DNA of 64,000 nucleotides, from NCBI GenBank assembly GCA_944378105.1, contig CALWGC010000030.1, forward strand, positions 37,086-101,085. The letters are read 5' to 3'. The stretch's first letter is position 1; each line of letters starts with the position of its first letter. Made by a program: the position numbers and the translations under genes. Under the pieces are notes generated by a model. The model worked only from the letters and a program-made list of their open reading frames with translations, did no database searches and was not told the origin of the DNA. The DNA is from an uncultured Clostridia bacterium (lineage in GTDB: Bacteria; Bacillota; Clostridia; Lachnospirales; Anaerotignaceae). Shown one piece after another: positions 1 to 9,967 of the stretch.

Positions 1-248
1 AGGAGATTTTAGCAGTCCATGGGCATCATCCGCTGCCGCCGGTCACAAAGAAAATGATTTGTTGGCGCGGACACAGCCATGTGCCTTTTTGTGGAGAGCA
101 AGATGGTGTGTTTTGCATGAACCCCGGCAGCGTTTCCATACCCAAGGAGAACTCGCCCCACAGTTATATGATTTGGGAAGAGGGGAAAGCCGTGTGGAAG
201 ACCTTGGACGGCACGGTATTTTTGCGCTGGGACGGCCAGAAGGAATAG
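1..248 (+). CDS. YfcE/MJ0936-family metallophosphoesterase, 3' part only
   Basis: About 81 C-terminal residues are visible in the frame starting at base 3; the start lies outside the window. An HGH triplet (bases 18-26), a metal-binding GHSH motif (69-80) and NPGSVSIPK (120-146) are hallmarks of YfcE-type Mn/Fe phosphodiesterases. The stop is at 246-248 and a terminator follows. Oddity: between LPP (33-41) and GHSH the expected family sequence (K-E-N-D-L-L) appears in another frame, so two compensating indels or a sequence error near the window edge are possible. The family call is firm; the substrate is unknown. Confidence 0.8.
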   Translation, partial: EILAVHGHHPLPPVTKKMICWRGHSHVPFCGEQDGVFCMNPGSVSIPKENSPHSYMIWEEGKAVWKTLDGTVFLRWDGQKE

Positions 249-261
249 AAAAGGATTGATG

Positions 262-300
262 AAAAAACGGCGGGCCAAAGAGTATGGTCCGCCGTTTTTT
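262..300 (+). terminator. Rho-independent terminator after the phosphoesterase gene
   Basis: AAAAAACGGCGGGCC at 262-276 pairs with GGTCCGCCGTTTTTT at 286-300, a GC-rich stem ending in six T. Confidence 0.85.
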
Positions 301-454
301 GGGAGAAAAGTTCACGTTTAGAAAAGAACAAAAACGAGGCTTGGTGCTTTTTGCATGGAATGAAAAATAGACGGATTCTCCTTTCTTTTTTTAGAAAAAA
401 CGAGTCTGATTTCGGCAAAAATGACGGTTTCGATTTTGATTTTTGAAAAAAGGC

Positions 455-483
455 TTGCTTTTCTTTTCGTTTGCCTTTATGAT
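455..483 (+). promoter_or_regulatory. Sigma-A promoter for dprA-topA
   Basis: TTGCTT (455-460), a 17-base spacer and TATGAT (478-483), 65 bases before the dprA start. The rest of 301-454 is AT-rich with no feature I can name. Confidence 0.65.
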
Positions 484-547
484 AGATGGCGTATTGCAGA
501 ACGGATTCTAACCATATAATAGGTAGAAACGGGAAAGGGTGACGAGA

Positions 548-1633
548 ATGGACGAAAATTTGGCCATGATGTGGTTATTTCGTGCCATGCGTGGAAACAA
601 CAAGAAGGTGAAGCAGCTGCTTCGCGGTTTTGGCCAGGCAGAAATGCTTTGGCATTGTTCGCCCAATGACTTACGTCAGATGGAATGGATGGAGGAGGAC
701 ATGGTGCGCGATTTGATGGCGGCCAAAGACCATCTGGACCAATGGCAAGAAGAGATGGAGCAAACGGGCGTCCGCTATGTTTCTGTCCACGACGAAACCT
801 TTCCCCAGTGGTTACGGGAAGTGTATGATGCGCCGGTTGGGCTTTTTGTGCAAGGAGAATTGCCAACAGAACAACAAAAGTGCATCAGTATGATTGGCAC
901 TAGGCGCAGTTCCGCTTATGGCCGGGCCATGGGATACGATTTGGCCAAGGCCTTGGCCCAAGATGGCTTTACCATCATCAGTGGCATGGCCGAAGGCATC
1001 GACTCCATTTGTCACCGGGGCGCTTTGGATGGCGGAGGAAAGACCATTGCCGTCCTTGGTTTTGGTCACAAGGAATGTTATCCGGCCAGAAACAGAAGCT
1101 TGAAAGAAGAAATTGCCGCCAAGGGCACTTTGGTCAGCGAATATCCGCCTAGTACCCATTCGGGAAAGCACACCTTCCCCAGAAGAAACCGCATCATTGC
1201 CGGCCTAAGCCAGTTATTGATTGTGGTGGAAGCAGGCAAACGCAGCGGTACCCTCATCACGGTGGATTTTGCCCTGGATGCCGGTCGCACGGTGATGACC
1301 TTTCCTTCCAATATCACCAATCCGCTCAGCGTAGGAACCAACCAGCTGATTCAACAAGGCTGTCCCATTATCACTTGTAAAGAAGACGTCTATGCCGAAT
1401 TGGGCTGGCAAAAGCCGATACAAAAAGAAGAAGAAACCATACTTCCTTTACCCCCATTGACCAAGCAAGAACAGTTGGTGTATCAGGCCATCGAGACGGA
1501 ACCGGTTTCCATGGAACATTTGGTTCAGACGGTGCCGCTGCCGGTGGCAGAAATTCAGTCGTTACTGACGATGTTGGAATTATATGGCTTGGTGGAACGG
1601 TTACCCCAAGAACGGTATCGGAAGTTATCTTAA
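548..1633 (+). CDS. dprA: DNA processing protein DprA/Smf
   Basis: Cytosolic single-stranded-DNA-binding protein that loads RecA onto incoming DNA during natural transformation. Of about 361 residues, the N-terminal 90 form a SAM/HhH-like region. The Rossmann core carries GTRR (about 117), SGMAEGID (about 145), the FPRRNRI segment and EAGKRSGTL; the last 60 residues look like the DprA winged helix. I prefer ATG 548, eight bases after AAAGGG, over the in-frame GTG at 539, which overlaps the ribosome site. The dprA-topA order is common in Firmicutes, and topA follows after 14 bases, so they are probably cotranscribed. Presence alone does not show competence. Confidence 0.95.
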   Translation: MDENLAMMWLFRAMRGNNKKVKQLLRGFGQAEMLWHCSPNDLRQMEWMEEDMVRDLMAAKDHLDQWQEEMEQTGVRYVSVHDETFPQWLREVYDAPVGLFVQGELPTEQQKCISMIGTRRSSAYGRAMGYDLAKALAQDGFTIISGMAEGIDSICHRGALDGGGKTIAVLGFGHKECYPARNRSLKEEIAAKGTLVSEYPPSTHSGKHTFPRRNRIIAGLSQLLIVVEAGKRSGTLITVDFALDAGRTVMTFPSNITNPLSVGTNQLIQQGCPIITCKEDVYAELGWQKPIQKEEETILPLPPLTKQEQLVYQAIETEPVSMEHLVQTVPLPVAEIQSLLTMLELYGLVERLPQERYRKLS

Positions 1634-1647
1634 ATAGAGGTGAAACA

Positions 1648-3768
1648 ATGGCAGCAACAAAAAAAGCAGCGCCAAAGGCGAAAAAACCGAAAAAACAATA
1701 CTTGGTGATTGTGGAATCGCCGGCCAAAGCAAGTACCATCAAAAAGTTTTTAGGCTCTGCCTATACCATAGAAGCTTCCATGGGCCATGTGCGGGATTTG
1801 CCCAAAAGCCAGTTGGGCGTGGATTTGGAACACGATTTTGAGCCACGCTATATCACCATCCGCGGCAAAGGCGATTTGTTGGCCAAATTGCGCAAGGCAG
1901 CCAAAACGGCCACCAAAGTCTATCTGGCTACTGACCCGGACCGCGAAGGCGAGGCCATCAGTTGGCATTTGGTGACGGCTTTGAATTTGGAAAAAGACAA
2001 ATACAGCCGTATCACATTCAATGAAATCACAGAAAATGCCGTCAAACATTCCTTTGACGCCGCCAGAGACATTGACATGGACCTGGTGGATGCCCAGCAG
2101 GCCCGCCGCGTGTTGGACCGTGTGGTGGGGTATTCTTTAAGCCGCTTGCTTTGGGATAAAGTGAAAAAGGGCTTAAGCGGCGGCCGTGTGCAATCCGTGG
2201 CTTTGCGGATCATTTGCGACCGGGAAGAAGAAATTAATAGCTTTATTCCCGAAGAATATTGGTCCTTGGACGGCGTGTTCCAAAGCGGCAAAGCGAAGTT
2301 AAAAGCAAAATATTATGGCCGCGGCGGCGAAAAAATCATACCAAAACAAAAAAGCGAAGTGGATGCACTGCTCAAAGAAATGGAAAAGGCGACCTTTGAG
2401 GTACAGGAAGTCAAACGCGGCACCCGTTCCAGAAAGCCATTTCCGCCCTTTACCACCAGTACCTTGCAGCAGGAGGCCAGCAAATACCTGAACTTGACGG
2501 CACAAAAAACCATGATGATTGCCCAGCAGCTTTACGAAGGGGTGGAAATCAAAGGGGAAGGCACGTTGGGTTTGGTGTCCTATATCCGTACGGACTCGGT
2601 GCGGATTTCCGATGAAGCCTATGCCGACATGAAAGCCTTTATCACCGATCACTATGGTGAAGAGTTTAATAGCCCACAGCGCAATATTTATAAATCCAAA
2701 AATAAGGCCCAGGATGCCCACGAAGCCATCCGTCCTTCTTATATCCACCGGACGCCGGATAGCTTGAAAGACTCCCTTTCCAAAGACCAGTATAAGCTTT
2801 ACAAACTGATTTGGGAGCGGGCCATCGCAAGCCAAATGGCCCCGGCCGAGTATGAAACCCAGTCCATCTCCCTTGTGGGAGGGGAGCATGTGTTTAAAAC
2901 CTCCGGCTCGGTGTTGCGCTTTGAAGGATTTTTGAAGGTCTATGATAAAGTGGAAGAAGGCGAGGAAGAAAACAAAATGATTTCCTTGGCCGAAGGGGAA
3001 AAGCTGAAAACGGTATCCTTTGATCCACAGCAGCATTTTACCCAGCCACCGGCGCGCTTTAGCGATGCATCGCTGATTAAAACTCTGGAAGAATTGGGCG
3101 TTGGCCGCCCCAGCACCTATGCCCCCACCATTGCCACCATCTTAAACAGAAATTATGTGGTGAAAGAGAAAAAACTGTTTTACCCCACCGAATTGGGCGG
3201 CGTAGTCAACGACATTATGAAGCAATATTTCCCCAATATTGTCAATGTGGATTTTACGGCCCATATGGAAGAAGAACTGGACGAAGTGGAAGAAGGGGTG
3301 GTGGCCTGGAAAGATACCATCCGCGAATTTTATCCCGGCTTTGCAGAGGAATTGGCCAATGCAGAAGAAAAGCTGAGCAAGGTGGAAATTAAGGACGAAG
3401 TGACCGATATCCTTTGCGAAAAATGCGGGCGCAATATGGTTATTAAGTATGGCCGGTATGGGAAGTTTTTGGCTTGCCCCGGCTTTCCAGAATGCTCTAA
3501 CGCCAAGCCGTTTTTTGAGGACGCCGGCGTGGCCTGCCCCAAATGCGGCAAACGGGTGCAGATTAAAAAGACGAAAAAAGGCCGGATTTATTATGGCTGC
3601 GAAGACAATCCCGAACAGTGCGACTTTGTCAGCTGGAATAAACCGGTGGAAGAAAAATGCCCCCGTTGTGGCGGGTATATGGTGGAAAAAGGCACCAAAA
3701 ATCCAAAAATCGTCTGTGCCGACCCTGCTTGTGGCTATATCAAAGAGGAGACAAAAGAAGCAGAGTAA
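1648..3768 (+). CDS. topA: DNA topoisomerase I (type IA)
   Basis: Relaxes negative supercoils through a covalent 5'-phosphotyrosine. The 706-residue protein starts with a basic Lys/Ala tail, then the TOPRIM domain (YLVIVESPAKA with Glu23; DPDREGE near 97), the catalytic region with SYIRTDS (active Tyr about 312), and three C-terminal four-cysteine zinc ribbons (about 589-615, 630-660 and 671-697). Length and order are normal for Firmicutes. It begins 14 bases after dprA with AGAGGTGA as ribosome site and ends before a strong terminator. Confidence 0.98.
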   Translation: MAATKKAAPKAKKPKKQYLVIVESPAKASTIKKFLGSAYTIEASMGHVRDLPKSQLGVDLEHDFEPRYITIRGKGDLLAKLRKAAKTATKVYLATDPDREGEAISWHLVTALNLEKDKYSRITFNEITENAVKHSFDAARDIDMDLVDAQQARRVLDRVVGYSLSRLLWDKVKKGLSGGRVQSVALRIICDREEEINSFIPEEYWSLDGVFQSGKAKLKAKYYGRGGEKIIPKQKSEVDALLKEMEKATFEVQEVKRGTRSRKPFPPFTTSTLQQEASKYLNLTAQKTMMIAQQLYEGVEIKGEGTLGLVSYIRTDSVRISDEAYADMKAFITDHYGEEFNSPQRNIYKSKNKAQDAHEAIRPSYIHRTPDSLKDSLSKDQYKLYKLIWERAIASQMAPAEYETQSISLVGGEHVFKTSGSVLRFEGFLKVYDKVEEGEEENKMISLAEGEKLKTVSFDPQQHFTQPPARFSDASLIKTLEELGVGRPSTYAPTIATILNRNYVVKEKKLFYPTELGGVVNDIMKQYFPNIVNVDFTAHMEEELDEVEEGVVAWKDTIREFYPGFAEELANAEEKLSKVEIKDEVTDILCEKCGRNMVIKYGRYGKFLACPGFPECSNAKPFFEDAGVACPKCGKRVQIKKTKKGRIYYGCEDNPEQCDFVSWNKPVEEKCPRCGGYMVEKGTKNPKIVCADPACGYIKEETKEAE

Positions 3769-3860
3769 TATTAGGAACGTTGTTCCGCTATTTGGACTAA
3801 CTAACGTAATAAAACTACTATTTTCGATATTTTTCTCACAAAGACAGAAGGAAAATTGCG

Positions 3861-3897
3861 AAAAAAGACAGCCCGATGGAAAGGCTGTCTTTTTTTG
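3861..3897 (+). terminator. Terminator of the dprA-topA unit
   Basis: AAAAAAGACAGCC and GGCTGTCTTTTTTT flank a nine-base loop. A wider imperfect inverted repeat surrounds it: CCGCTATTTGGA near 3784 and TCCAAATAGTGG near 3899. Confidence 0.9.
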
Positions 3898-4067
3898 TTC
3901 CAAATAGTGGTGTTATCTTTGTTAGGTATTAACAAGAAAAAAAGGGCAAAAAAACCGTAATTTCCAGATTTCCAAGCCTTTGGCTCAAAATCATGTTATA
4001 TTTTTGTCATAGTTCCATAGAAAAGGTTTTCAATTCCCATTTTTCTTTGTCAAAATTATAATAATCG

Positions 4068-4096
4068 TTGAAAAAAGAATGCACATGACATATAAT
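4068..4096 (+). promoter_or_regulatory. Sigma-A promoter for hbd-crt-thl
   Basis: TTGAAA (4068-4073), a 17-base spacer and a consensus TATAAT (4091-4096), about 49 bases before hbd. A strong promoter fits a central fermentation operon. Confidence 0.8.
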
Positions 4097-4144
4097 AGGC
4101 AGTAAAGAAATCACTTCATTTGTATGATTTAGGAGGTATGGAAT

Positions 4145-4993
4145 ATGAAAAAAGCTGGTGTCATTGGTGCAGGACAGATGGGTATGGATATTGCTCAGCT
4201 TTTCGCCAAAGCAGGAATTGATGTAGTGGTTCGCGATATGACCATGGATATTTTAAATAGAAGCAAAGAAAAGCTGGAAAAAAGCCTGGCTAAACTGGTG
4301 ACCAAAGGCAAAATGACCGAAGAACAAAAAGAAGCCATCCAGGGCAAGTTCTTCTTTACCACCAACTTGGCTGATGTCAGCGACTGCGATATCGTCGTAG
4401 AAGCCATTGTAGAAAACGTAGAAATCAAGAAAAACGTATTCAAAGAATTGGATAGCATTTGCGATGACAAAACCATCTTTGCATCCAATACTTCTTCTAT
4501 TTCCATCACAGAAATCGCTTCTGCTGTAAAACGTGCAGACAAGTTTATCGGTATGCACTTCTTTAACCCAGCAACCGTGATGAAACTGGTGGAAGTCATC
4601 CGTGGTTTTGAAACCAGCGACGAAACCTTTGAAGCCATTTATCAGCTGAGCAAAGATTTGGGCAAAGAACCAATCGAAGTAAATGAAGGCCCTGGCTTTG
4701 TGGTAAACCGTCTGTTGATTCCAATGATCAACGAAGCAATTTTCGTTTATGCAGAAGGCATTGCATCGGTAGAAGACATCGACAAAGCAATGCAGCTTGG
4801 TGCAAACCATCCAATGGGACCTCTGGCCCTGTCTGACTTGATCGGTAACGACACCGTGCTTCACATCATGGAAGTAATGTACAACGAAACCAACGACAGC
4901 AAATATCGTCCAGCTCCTTTGCTGCGTAAAATGGTACGTGCCAAAAAACTGGGCCGCAAGACCGGCATTGGTTTCTATGATTACAATAAATAA
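4145..4993 (+). CDS. hbd: 3-hydroxybutyryl-CoA dehydrogenase
   Basis: Reduces acetoacetyl-CoA to 3-hydroxybutyryl-CoA with NAD(P)H. The 282-residue protein has the Rossmann GAGQMG motif at 9-14, the catalytic pair His138 (GMHFFNP) and Glu150, and the C-terminal 3HCDH domain from about 185 (GPGFVVNRL). AGGAGGT precedes ATG. First of three genes in the order hbd-crt-thl, separated by 26 and 25 bases, with no terminator between. Codon use is biased towards favoured codons, as expected for an abundant enzyme. Confidence 0.97.
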   Translation: MKKAGVIGAGQMGMDIAQLFAKAGIDVVVRDMTMDILNRSKEKLEKSLAKLVTKGKMTEEQKEAIQGKFFFTTNLADVSDCDIVVEAIVENVEIKKNVFKELDSICDDKTIFASNTSSISITEIASAVKRADKFIGMHFFNPATVMKLVEVIRGFETSDETFEAIYQLSKDLGKEPIEVNEGPGFVVNRLLIPMINEAIFVYAEGIASVEDIDKAMQLGANHPMGPLALSDLIGNDTVLHIMEVMYNETNDSKYRPAPLLRKMVRAKKLGRKTGIGFYDYNK

Positions 4994-5019
4994 GTGTTTG
5001 TAGCAGGAGGATTTATCGG

Positions 5020-5802
5020 ATGTCGGAATTTACAGAAATTATTTGTGAAAAACAAGGCGGCATTTGCATCATCAAGATCAATCGCCCCAAAGTATTAAAT
5101 GCACTGGTTCCTTCGGTGTTTTATGAATTGAATCAGGCTTTGGATGAAATCGAAGCCGATCCAGAAATCCGTGTTGTCATCATCACCGGGGAAGGCCGTG
5201 CCTTTGCTGCTGGTGCCGATATTACATACATGAAAGATCTGGATGCCAAAGGCGCCAAAGCCTTTGCAACCCACATCACAAGCGTGCTGCGCCGGATGGA
5301 ATCGATGGAACAGATTTTCATTGCTGCTGTCAATGGGTATGCCTTGGGCGGCGGTTGCGAACTTTCCATGGCTTGCGACTTGCGTATTACAGAAGCTGGT
5401 ACCAAGTTTGGCTTGCCTGAGACTGGCCTGGGCATCATTCCAGGTTTTTCTGGAACCCAGCGTCTGACCCGTCTGGTTGGCCTTACCATTGCAAAAGAAA
5501 TGGTGGTAACCGGCAAAAAAATCGACGGTGTGGAAGCATCCCGCATCGGTTTGGTCAACAAAGTGGCAGAAGATGGCAAGTTGATGGAAGAAGCCATTGA
5601 TATGGCAAACCAGATTTTGAAAAATGCTTCTTTGGCAGTTTCTTACGGTAAGGAAGCCATCAACCGCGGGATTCAGCTGGATATGGACAGCGCCATCGAC
5701 TTTGAAACCAACCTCTTTGGCCTTTGCTTTGCAACGGAAGACCAAAAAGAAGGTATGACCGCATTCTGCGAAAAGAGAAAACCACACTTTGTGAACAGAT
5801 AA
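5020..5802 (+). CDS. crt: Crotonase (3-hydroxybutyryl-CoA dehydratase)
   Basis: Dehydrates 3-hydroxybutyryl-CoA to crotonyl-CoA. The enoyl-CoA hydratase fold covers all 260 residues. The oxyanion-hole segment FAAGADI is at 62-68, and the two catalytic glutamates are Glu114 (GGGCE) and Glu134 (GLPETGLG). AGGAGG lies before ATG. It sits between hbd and thl, so the operon supplies three successive butyrate-pathway steps. Butyryl-CoA dehydrogenase and etfAB are not in this window. Confidence 0.96.
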   Translation: MSEFTEIICEKQGGICIIKINRPKVLNALVPSVFYELNQALDEIEADPEIRVVIITGEGRAFAAGADITYMKDLDAKGAKAFATHITSVLRRMESMEQIFIAAVNGYALGGGCELSMACDLRITEAGTKFGLPETGLGIIPGFSGTQRLTRLVGLTIAKEMVVTGKKIDGVEASRIGLVNKVAEDGKLMEEAIDMANQILKNASLAVSYGKEAINRGIQLDMDSAIDFETNLFGLCFATEDQKEGMTAFCEKRKPHFVNR

Positions 5803-5827
5803 TTTAACATATGGAGGGAATTTTCAA

Positions 5828-7006
5828 ATGATGAAAGAAGTAGTGATTGCCAGTGCAGTTAGAACACCAATCGGCAGCTTCCAGGGTGCTTTTTCCACCG
5901 TGCCTGCTGCAGAACTGGGCAGAATTGCCATTGTAGAAGCGCTCAAAAGAGCAAACATCACCCCAGATATGGTGGATGAAACCTTGCTTGGCTGTGTATT
6001 GCAGGCTGGCCAGTATCAGGGCGTTGCTCGTCAGGCAGCAGTAAACGCTGGTATCCCAGTGGAAAAACCAGCTCTTTGCATCAACATGATCTGTGGTTCT
6101 GGTCTTCGTTCCGTTGCTATGGCTGCACAGGCCATCCAGTGCGGTGATGCAGATGTCATCGTTTGCGGTGGTACCGAAAACATGACCCGTGCACCTTATG
6201 TATTGGAACAGGCCAGAGGCGGTTATCGTATGAACGATGGTAAAATCATCGACAGTATGGTACGCGATGGTTTGACCGACGCTTTCTATCACTATCACAT
6301 GGGTATCACAGCTGAAAACGTAGCTGAAAAATATGGCATCACCAGAGAAATGCAGGATGAATTTGCGCTGAGAAGCCAGACCAGAGCCGAAGCTGCACAA
6401 AAGAGCGGCCGTTTCAAAGATGAAATCGTTCCTGTTGCCGTAAAAACCAAAAAAGGCGAAGTCATCGTAGAAGACGACGAATATCCAAAACATGGCACCA
6501 CCATGGAAAAACTGCAGAAACTGAGACCAGCTTTCAAAGAAGGCGGCACGGTAACTGCTGGTAACGCTTCTGGTATCAACGACGGCGCTGCTGTACTGGT
6601 TGTAATGTCTGCCAAAAAAGCTGCTGAATTGGGCATCAAACCTTTGGCAAAAATCAGAAGCTATGCTTCTGCCGGTGTAGATCCTCAGATCATGGGCGTT
6701 GGTCCTATCTATGCTTGCCGCAAAGCAATGGAAAAAGCTGGCATCACGGTAGATGATCTGGACTTGATCGAATCCAACGAAGCATTTGCTGCACAGAGCG
6801 TTGCTGTAGCAAGAGAACTGGGCTTCGATATGGAAAAAGTAAACGTAAACGGCGGTGCAATCGCACTGGGCCATCCGGTAGGTGCTTCTGGTGCCAGAAT
6901 CCTGGTTACCTTGCTGTATGAAATGAAAAAACGCGACAGCAAATTGGGTATGGCTACCCTTTGCATTGGCGGCGGCATGGGCACCACGGTCATCGTAGAA
7001 ATGTAA
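5828..7006 (+). CDS. thl: Acetyl-CoA acetyltransferase (thiolase)
   Basis: Condenses two acetyl-CoA into acetoacetyl-CoA. The 392-residue protein has the nucleophile Cys89 (NMICGSG), His349 in GHPVGASG and Cys379 in CIGGGMG, the full biosynthetic thiolase triad. Two adjacent ATGs occur; the first is used here, nine bases after GGAGG. Last gene of the operon; a terminator lies at 7069-7110. A long reading frame on the other strand (5804-7084) is a codon-bias shadow. Confidence 0.97.
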   Translation: MMKEVVIASAVRTPIGSFQGAFSTVPAAELGRIAIVEALKRANITPDMVDETLLGCVLQAGQYQGVARQAAVNAGIPVEKPALCINMICGSGLRSVAMAAQAIQCGDADVIVCGGTENMTRAPYVLEQARGGYRMNDGKIIDSMVRDGLTDAFYHYHMGITAENVAEKYGITREMQDEFALRSQTRAEAAQKSGRFKDEIVPVAVKTKKGEVIVEDDEYPKHGTTMEKLQKLRPAFKEGGTVTAGNASGINDGAAVLVVMSAKKAAELGIKPLAKIRSYASAGVDPQIMGVGPIYACRKAMEKAGITVDDLDLIESNEAFAAQSVAVARELGFDMEKVNVNGGAIALGHPVGASGARILVTLLYEMKKRDSKLGMATLCIGGGMGTTVIVEM

Positions 7007-7068
7007 GAAAAAGTTTTGGAGAAGGGAGCCACTTTGAAAGCTCTTTCCAAAGCGTGAAAGGAAAAAGG

Positions 7069-7110
7069 ACCTCCAAACAGGCATGGATTGTTCTGTTTGG
7101 AGGTTTTATT
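7069..7110 (+). terminator. Terminator of hbd-crt-thl
   Basis: ACCTCCAAACAG (7069-7080) and CTGTTTGGAGGT (7093-7104) form a perfect 12-bp stem followed by TTTATT. Confidence 0.9.
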
Positions 7111-7245
7111 ATGGAAAAGCGGGGACGTTTTGGAAATGATCTTTGGGTGATGTCCTTGTTTCAAAGACAATATTTTTCTTGACAAAGATGGGGAGAAAAA
7201 AACTTGCCGTTTTGGAGAATTTTGGGAGAAAAAACAACAGGTGTA

Positions 7246-7274
7246 TTGAAAAAAGACAAGGGGAATGGTATCAT
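7246..7274 (+). promoter_or_regulatory. Sigma-A promoter for the SLH protein gene
   Basis: TTGAAA (7246-7251), a 17-base spacer and TATCAT (7269-7274), 75 bases before the start. Confidence 0.6.
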
Positions 7275-7348
7275 GAAGCCGGATGGAAAAGGCGGACGGG
7301 CGCTCTTTTCCAATCAAACAAACAAATAGAAAGGATTTGTGGTAAAAA

Positions 7349-8485
7349 ATGAAAAGGGGAATCAGAAAACAAGTTTTGGGCATTGTGTTGTCCCTGGGTC
7401 TTGTGGCCGGCAGTGCGGCAGTGCCGGTGCAGGCGGCACAGCTAAGCGACGTGAAAGGCCATTGGGCCGAAACGTACATCAACACGTTGGTGGAAGCCGG
7501 CGGCATTGGCGGTTATCCAGACGGAACCTTCCGTCCCGATGATACCATCTCCAAAGCAGAATTTATTTCCATTTTGCTGGGTGTAACGGGCAACAAACCG
7601 GAAATCAACGGGGATTGGATGACATCGGTTTTGAAAAAAGCGTATGACACCGGGCTTTATACCTATGGCGGCGATTGGGGCTATGACAACATGGCAGGCG
7701 ATCCCATTTACCGGGAAGACGTGGCCGTACTGCTGGTCAGTGCCGCAGAAAATTTGAGACACGAAACCGTTCCTTATAATGAACTTTGGGAAAGCGACCA
7801 AGTGATTCCGGACATTTCCACTGCCAACCCTTACTATGGCAGACCAAGCATTGAATCTTGCTATGCCATGGGGCTGATGACAGGTGACGACAAAGGCAAT
7901 TTCCATCCGCTGGATTTGTTGACCAGAGCAGAGGCCACAGTGGCCGTTTGCCGTTTGATTGAGGCCGTGGACAGAACCCCTGTGACCATTCCGGTGGTAA
8001 AACAGACGGCCCAGTATCAACCACTTCCAGATGGCAGCAATGTGGGAGAAAGCGGTGCTGTTTACCCCTATGAAGGAGCCACCGACATCAATACCGGAAA
8101 AACCATTACCAGAGACCCTGTGACGGGTGTATTGGGCTTTGGCAACGGCCAAAAAGGCAATATCTATTATGGCGTAGACATTGTGAAGTTTGACGGGACA
8201 AAAACGAAAATCAAAGATGGTACCTTTGCCGTGGATGATTACGACAATTTCAGAACGTCGGATGTGTATACAAGAAAGCATGGTTATTGCTTCTGGGATT
8301 CGGAATGGTTTGAAATTGAAATGGCAGCCAGAGAAAAACTGCCAATGCCGGATGCTTCCATGTTGGGCAAAAAAGCCGACATCTATGGTAATGTGATTGC
8401 AGATAACGACACCACCACAGAAGCATTTTGGGAAGTGCGGCCAGCGTTTGATGTCTATCTTTGGACAGAAATCGAAGCAAACTAA
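7349..8485 (+). CDS. SLH-domain surface protein
   Basis: Secreted protein of 378 residues. The signal peptide (MKRGIRKQ, hydrophobic stretch, VQAA) is cut near residue 30. Three S-layer homology repeats follow: 32-85, a degenerate one at about 88-140, and 150-210 ([10 protein letters not shown] to [14 protein letters not shown]). SLH repeats normally bind pyruvylated secondary wall polymers, so it should sit on the cell wall. The C-terminal 160 residues have no domain I recognise. An in-frame stop two codons upstream fixes the start at 7349. Monocistronic between its own promoter and terminator. Confidence 0.9.
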   Translation: MKRGIRKQVLGIVLSLGLVAGSAAVPVQAAQLSDVKGHWAETYINTLVEAGGIGGYPDGTFRPDDTISKAEFISILLGVTGNKPEINGDWMTSVLKKAYDTGLYTYGGDWGYDNMAGDPIYREDVAVLLVSAAENLRHETVPYNELWESDQVIPDISTANPYYGRPSIESCYAMGLMTGDDKGNFHPLDLLTRAEATVAVCRLIEAVDRTPVTIPVVKQTAQYQPLPDGSNVGESGAVYPYEGATDINTGKTITRDPVTGVLGFGNGQKGNIYYGVDIVKFDGTKTKIKDGTFAVDDYDNFRTSDVYTRKHGYCFWDSEWFEIEMAAREKLPMPDASMLGKKADIYGNVIADNDTTTEAFWEVRPAFDVYLWTEIEAN

Positions 8486-8522
8486 TGGATTTTTGTAAAA
8501 CTCTTTCGCAATAAAAAAGCAA

Positions 8523-8556
8523 AAGCCTTTGGTGTTTGAAACATCAAAGGTTTTTT
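8523..8556 (+). terminator. Terminator after the SLH protein gene
   Basis: CCTTTGGTG and CATCAAAGG pair around a short loop, followed by TTTTTTCTTT. Confidence 0.85.
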
Positions 8557-8614
8557 CTTTGCAAATAGGAAGAAAATAGGGCAAGAGGTTTTGTCCCAAT
8601 TTGGGTTTGTGCTG

Positions 8615-8643
8615 TTTACAGCCATGGATTTTTGTAGTATAAT
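8615..8643 (+). promoter_or_regulatory. Sigma-A promoter for the symporter gene
   Basis: TTTACA (8615-8620), a 17-base spacer and consensus TATAAT (8638-8643). Confidence 0.75.
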
Positions 8644-8661
8644 GACAAACGAAATTGTCAT
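8642..8661. promoter_or_regulatory. Inverted repeat at the symporter transcription start
   Basis: ATGACAA and TTGTCAT, 7-bp perfect arms six bases apart, begin inside the -10 box and cover the expected start point. The placement suits a repressor operator; a run of T follows, so a short RNA hairpin is the alternative. Confidence 0.45.
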
Positions 8662-8705
8662 TTTTTGTGCAAATTTCTTACAATAAAAGGAAAAGGGGAG
8701 TTATG

Positions 8706-9941
8706 ATGGGAAAGGAAAAGAAGAAAATACCTTTTGCACTGCAAATCTTTCTGGGCCTCTGTTTGGGTATCATTGCCGGTTTATTGCTGATGGGGCATGT
8801 GGACGTGGCAAAAACGTATATCCAACCCTTCGGCACGTTGTTTTTAAACTTGCTGAAGTTTGTGGTGGTGCCGATTGTGCTGTTTTCCATTATGGACGGC
8901 GTCATTTCCATGAAAGACTTGCGGAAAGTGGGCAGTATTGGTGCAAAAACCATTATTTATTACACCTGTACGACGGCCTTTGCCGTATTCATCGGTTTGG
9001 TGTTGGCCAACTTGTTTAAAGGTAGTTTTGTGCGGCTTTCCACAGAGGGGCTGGAGTATACGGCACAGCAAAGCCCTTCGTTTTTAGAGACGTTGGTGGG
9101 GATGTTCCCAAGCAACGTGGTGGCGCCTATGAGCGACGCCAATATGTTACAGGTGATTGTAATGGCGCTCTTTTTTGGCTTTGGTGCGATCCTGGCCGGG
9201 GAGAAGAGCAAGGCTTTTGGCGATTTTATTTCCAGCGCCAATGAAGTGAGCATGCAGGTGATGAATATCATCATCAAATTAAGCCCCATTGGTGTCTTTG
9301 CATTGATTACACCGGTGGTGGCAGAAAACGGACCGGGCATTTTGGGCAGCTTGGCCTTGGTGCTGGTGGTGGCCTATATTGCCTATGCCTTGCACATGGC
9401 ACTGGTTTACTCGGCCACGGTATCTTCTTTGGCCAAAGTGAACCCATTAAAATTTTTCTCGGGAATGTTGCCGGCCATGATGATGGGCTTTTCCAGTGCC
9501 TCTTCGGTGGGGTCTTTGCCGCTGAACTTAGAGTGTGTGGAAAAACTGGGGGCCAAAAAAGAAGTGGCAAGCTTTGTGCTGCCCCTTGGCGCCACCATCA
9601 ACATGGATGGGACAGCCATCTATCAGGGTGTTTGCGCCATTTTCATTGCCACCTGCTATAACGTGGATTTGACTTTAAGCCAACAGTTGACCATCATTTT
9701 GACGGCCACACTGGCTTCCATCGGTACGGCGGGCGTACCTGGGGCCGGGCTTGTGATGCTGACGATGGTATTGACCAGCGTGGGGCTGCCCATTGAAGGC
9801 ATTGCCCTTGTGACAGGCATCGACCGTATCTTCGATATGGGCCGGACGACGGTCAATATCACAGGGGATGCGGCTTGTGCTTTGGTGGTTTCCAAGATGG
9901 AAGAAGGAAGAGAAGCCAAAAAGCAGCAACAGCAAGGATAA
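8706..9941 (+). CDS. Dicarboxylate/amino acid:cation symporter (DAACS family)
   Basis: Integral membrane secondary transporter taking up glutamate/aspartate or C4-dicarboxylates with Na+ or H+. About 411 residues. Family signatures: the serine-rich reentrant loop SSASSVGSLPL (about 265-275), the NMDGTAIY motif (about 305), and GAGLVMLTMVLTSVGLP followed by DRIFDMGRTTVNITGDA near the C-terminus. A basic start (MGKEKKK) leads into the first membrane helix. The starts at 8703 and 8706 are both possible; AGGGGAG spacing favours 8706. Substrate choice cannot be settled from sequence. Confidence 0.92.
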   Translation: MGKEKKKIPFALQIFLGLCLGIIAGLLLMGHVDVAKTYIQPFGTLFLNLLKFVVVPIVLFSIMDGVISMKDLRKVGSIGAKTIIYYTCTTAFAVFIGLVLANLFKGSFVRLSTEGLEYTAQQSPSFLETLVGMFPSNVVAPMSDANMLQVIVMALFFGFGAILAGEKSKAFGDFISSANEVSMQVMNIIIKLSPIGVFALITPVVAENGPGILGSLALVLVVAYIAYALHMALVYSATVSSLAKVNPLKFFSGMLPAMMMGFSSASSVGSLPLNLECVEKLGAKKEVASFVLPLGATINMDGTAIYQGVCAIFIATCYNVDLTLSQQLTIILTATLASIGTAGVPGAGLVMLTMVLTSVGLPIEGIALVTGIDRIFDMGRTTVNITGDAACALVVSKMEEGREAKKQQQQG

Positions 9942-9967
9942 GAAAAGAAACAAAACGATAACAAAAA

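Noticed and set aside
5804..7084. 426-codon open frame on the minus strand opposite thl
   Set aside because: It mirrors the thiolase gene, has a Phe/His/Ser-rich low-quality composition and no ribosome site; a shadow of biased codon use.
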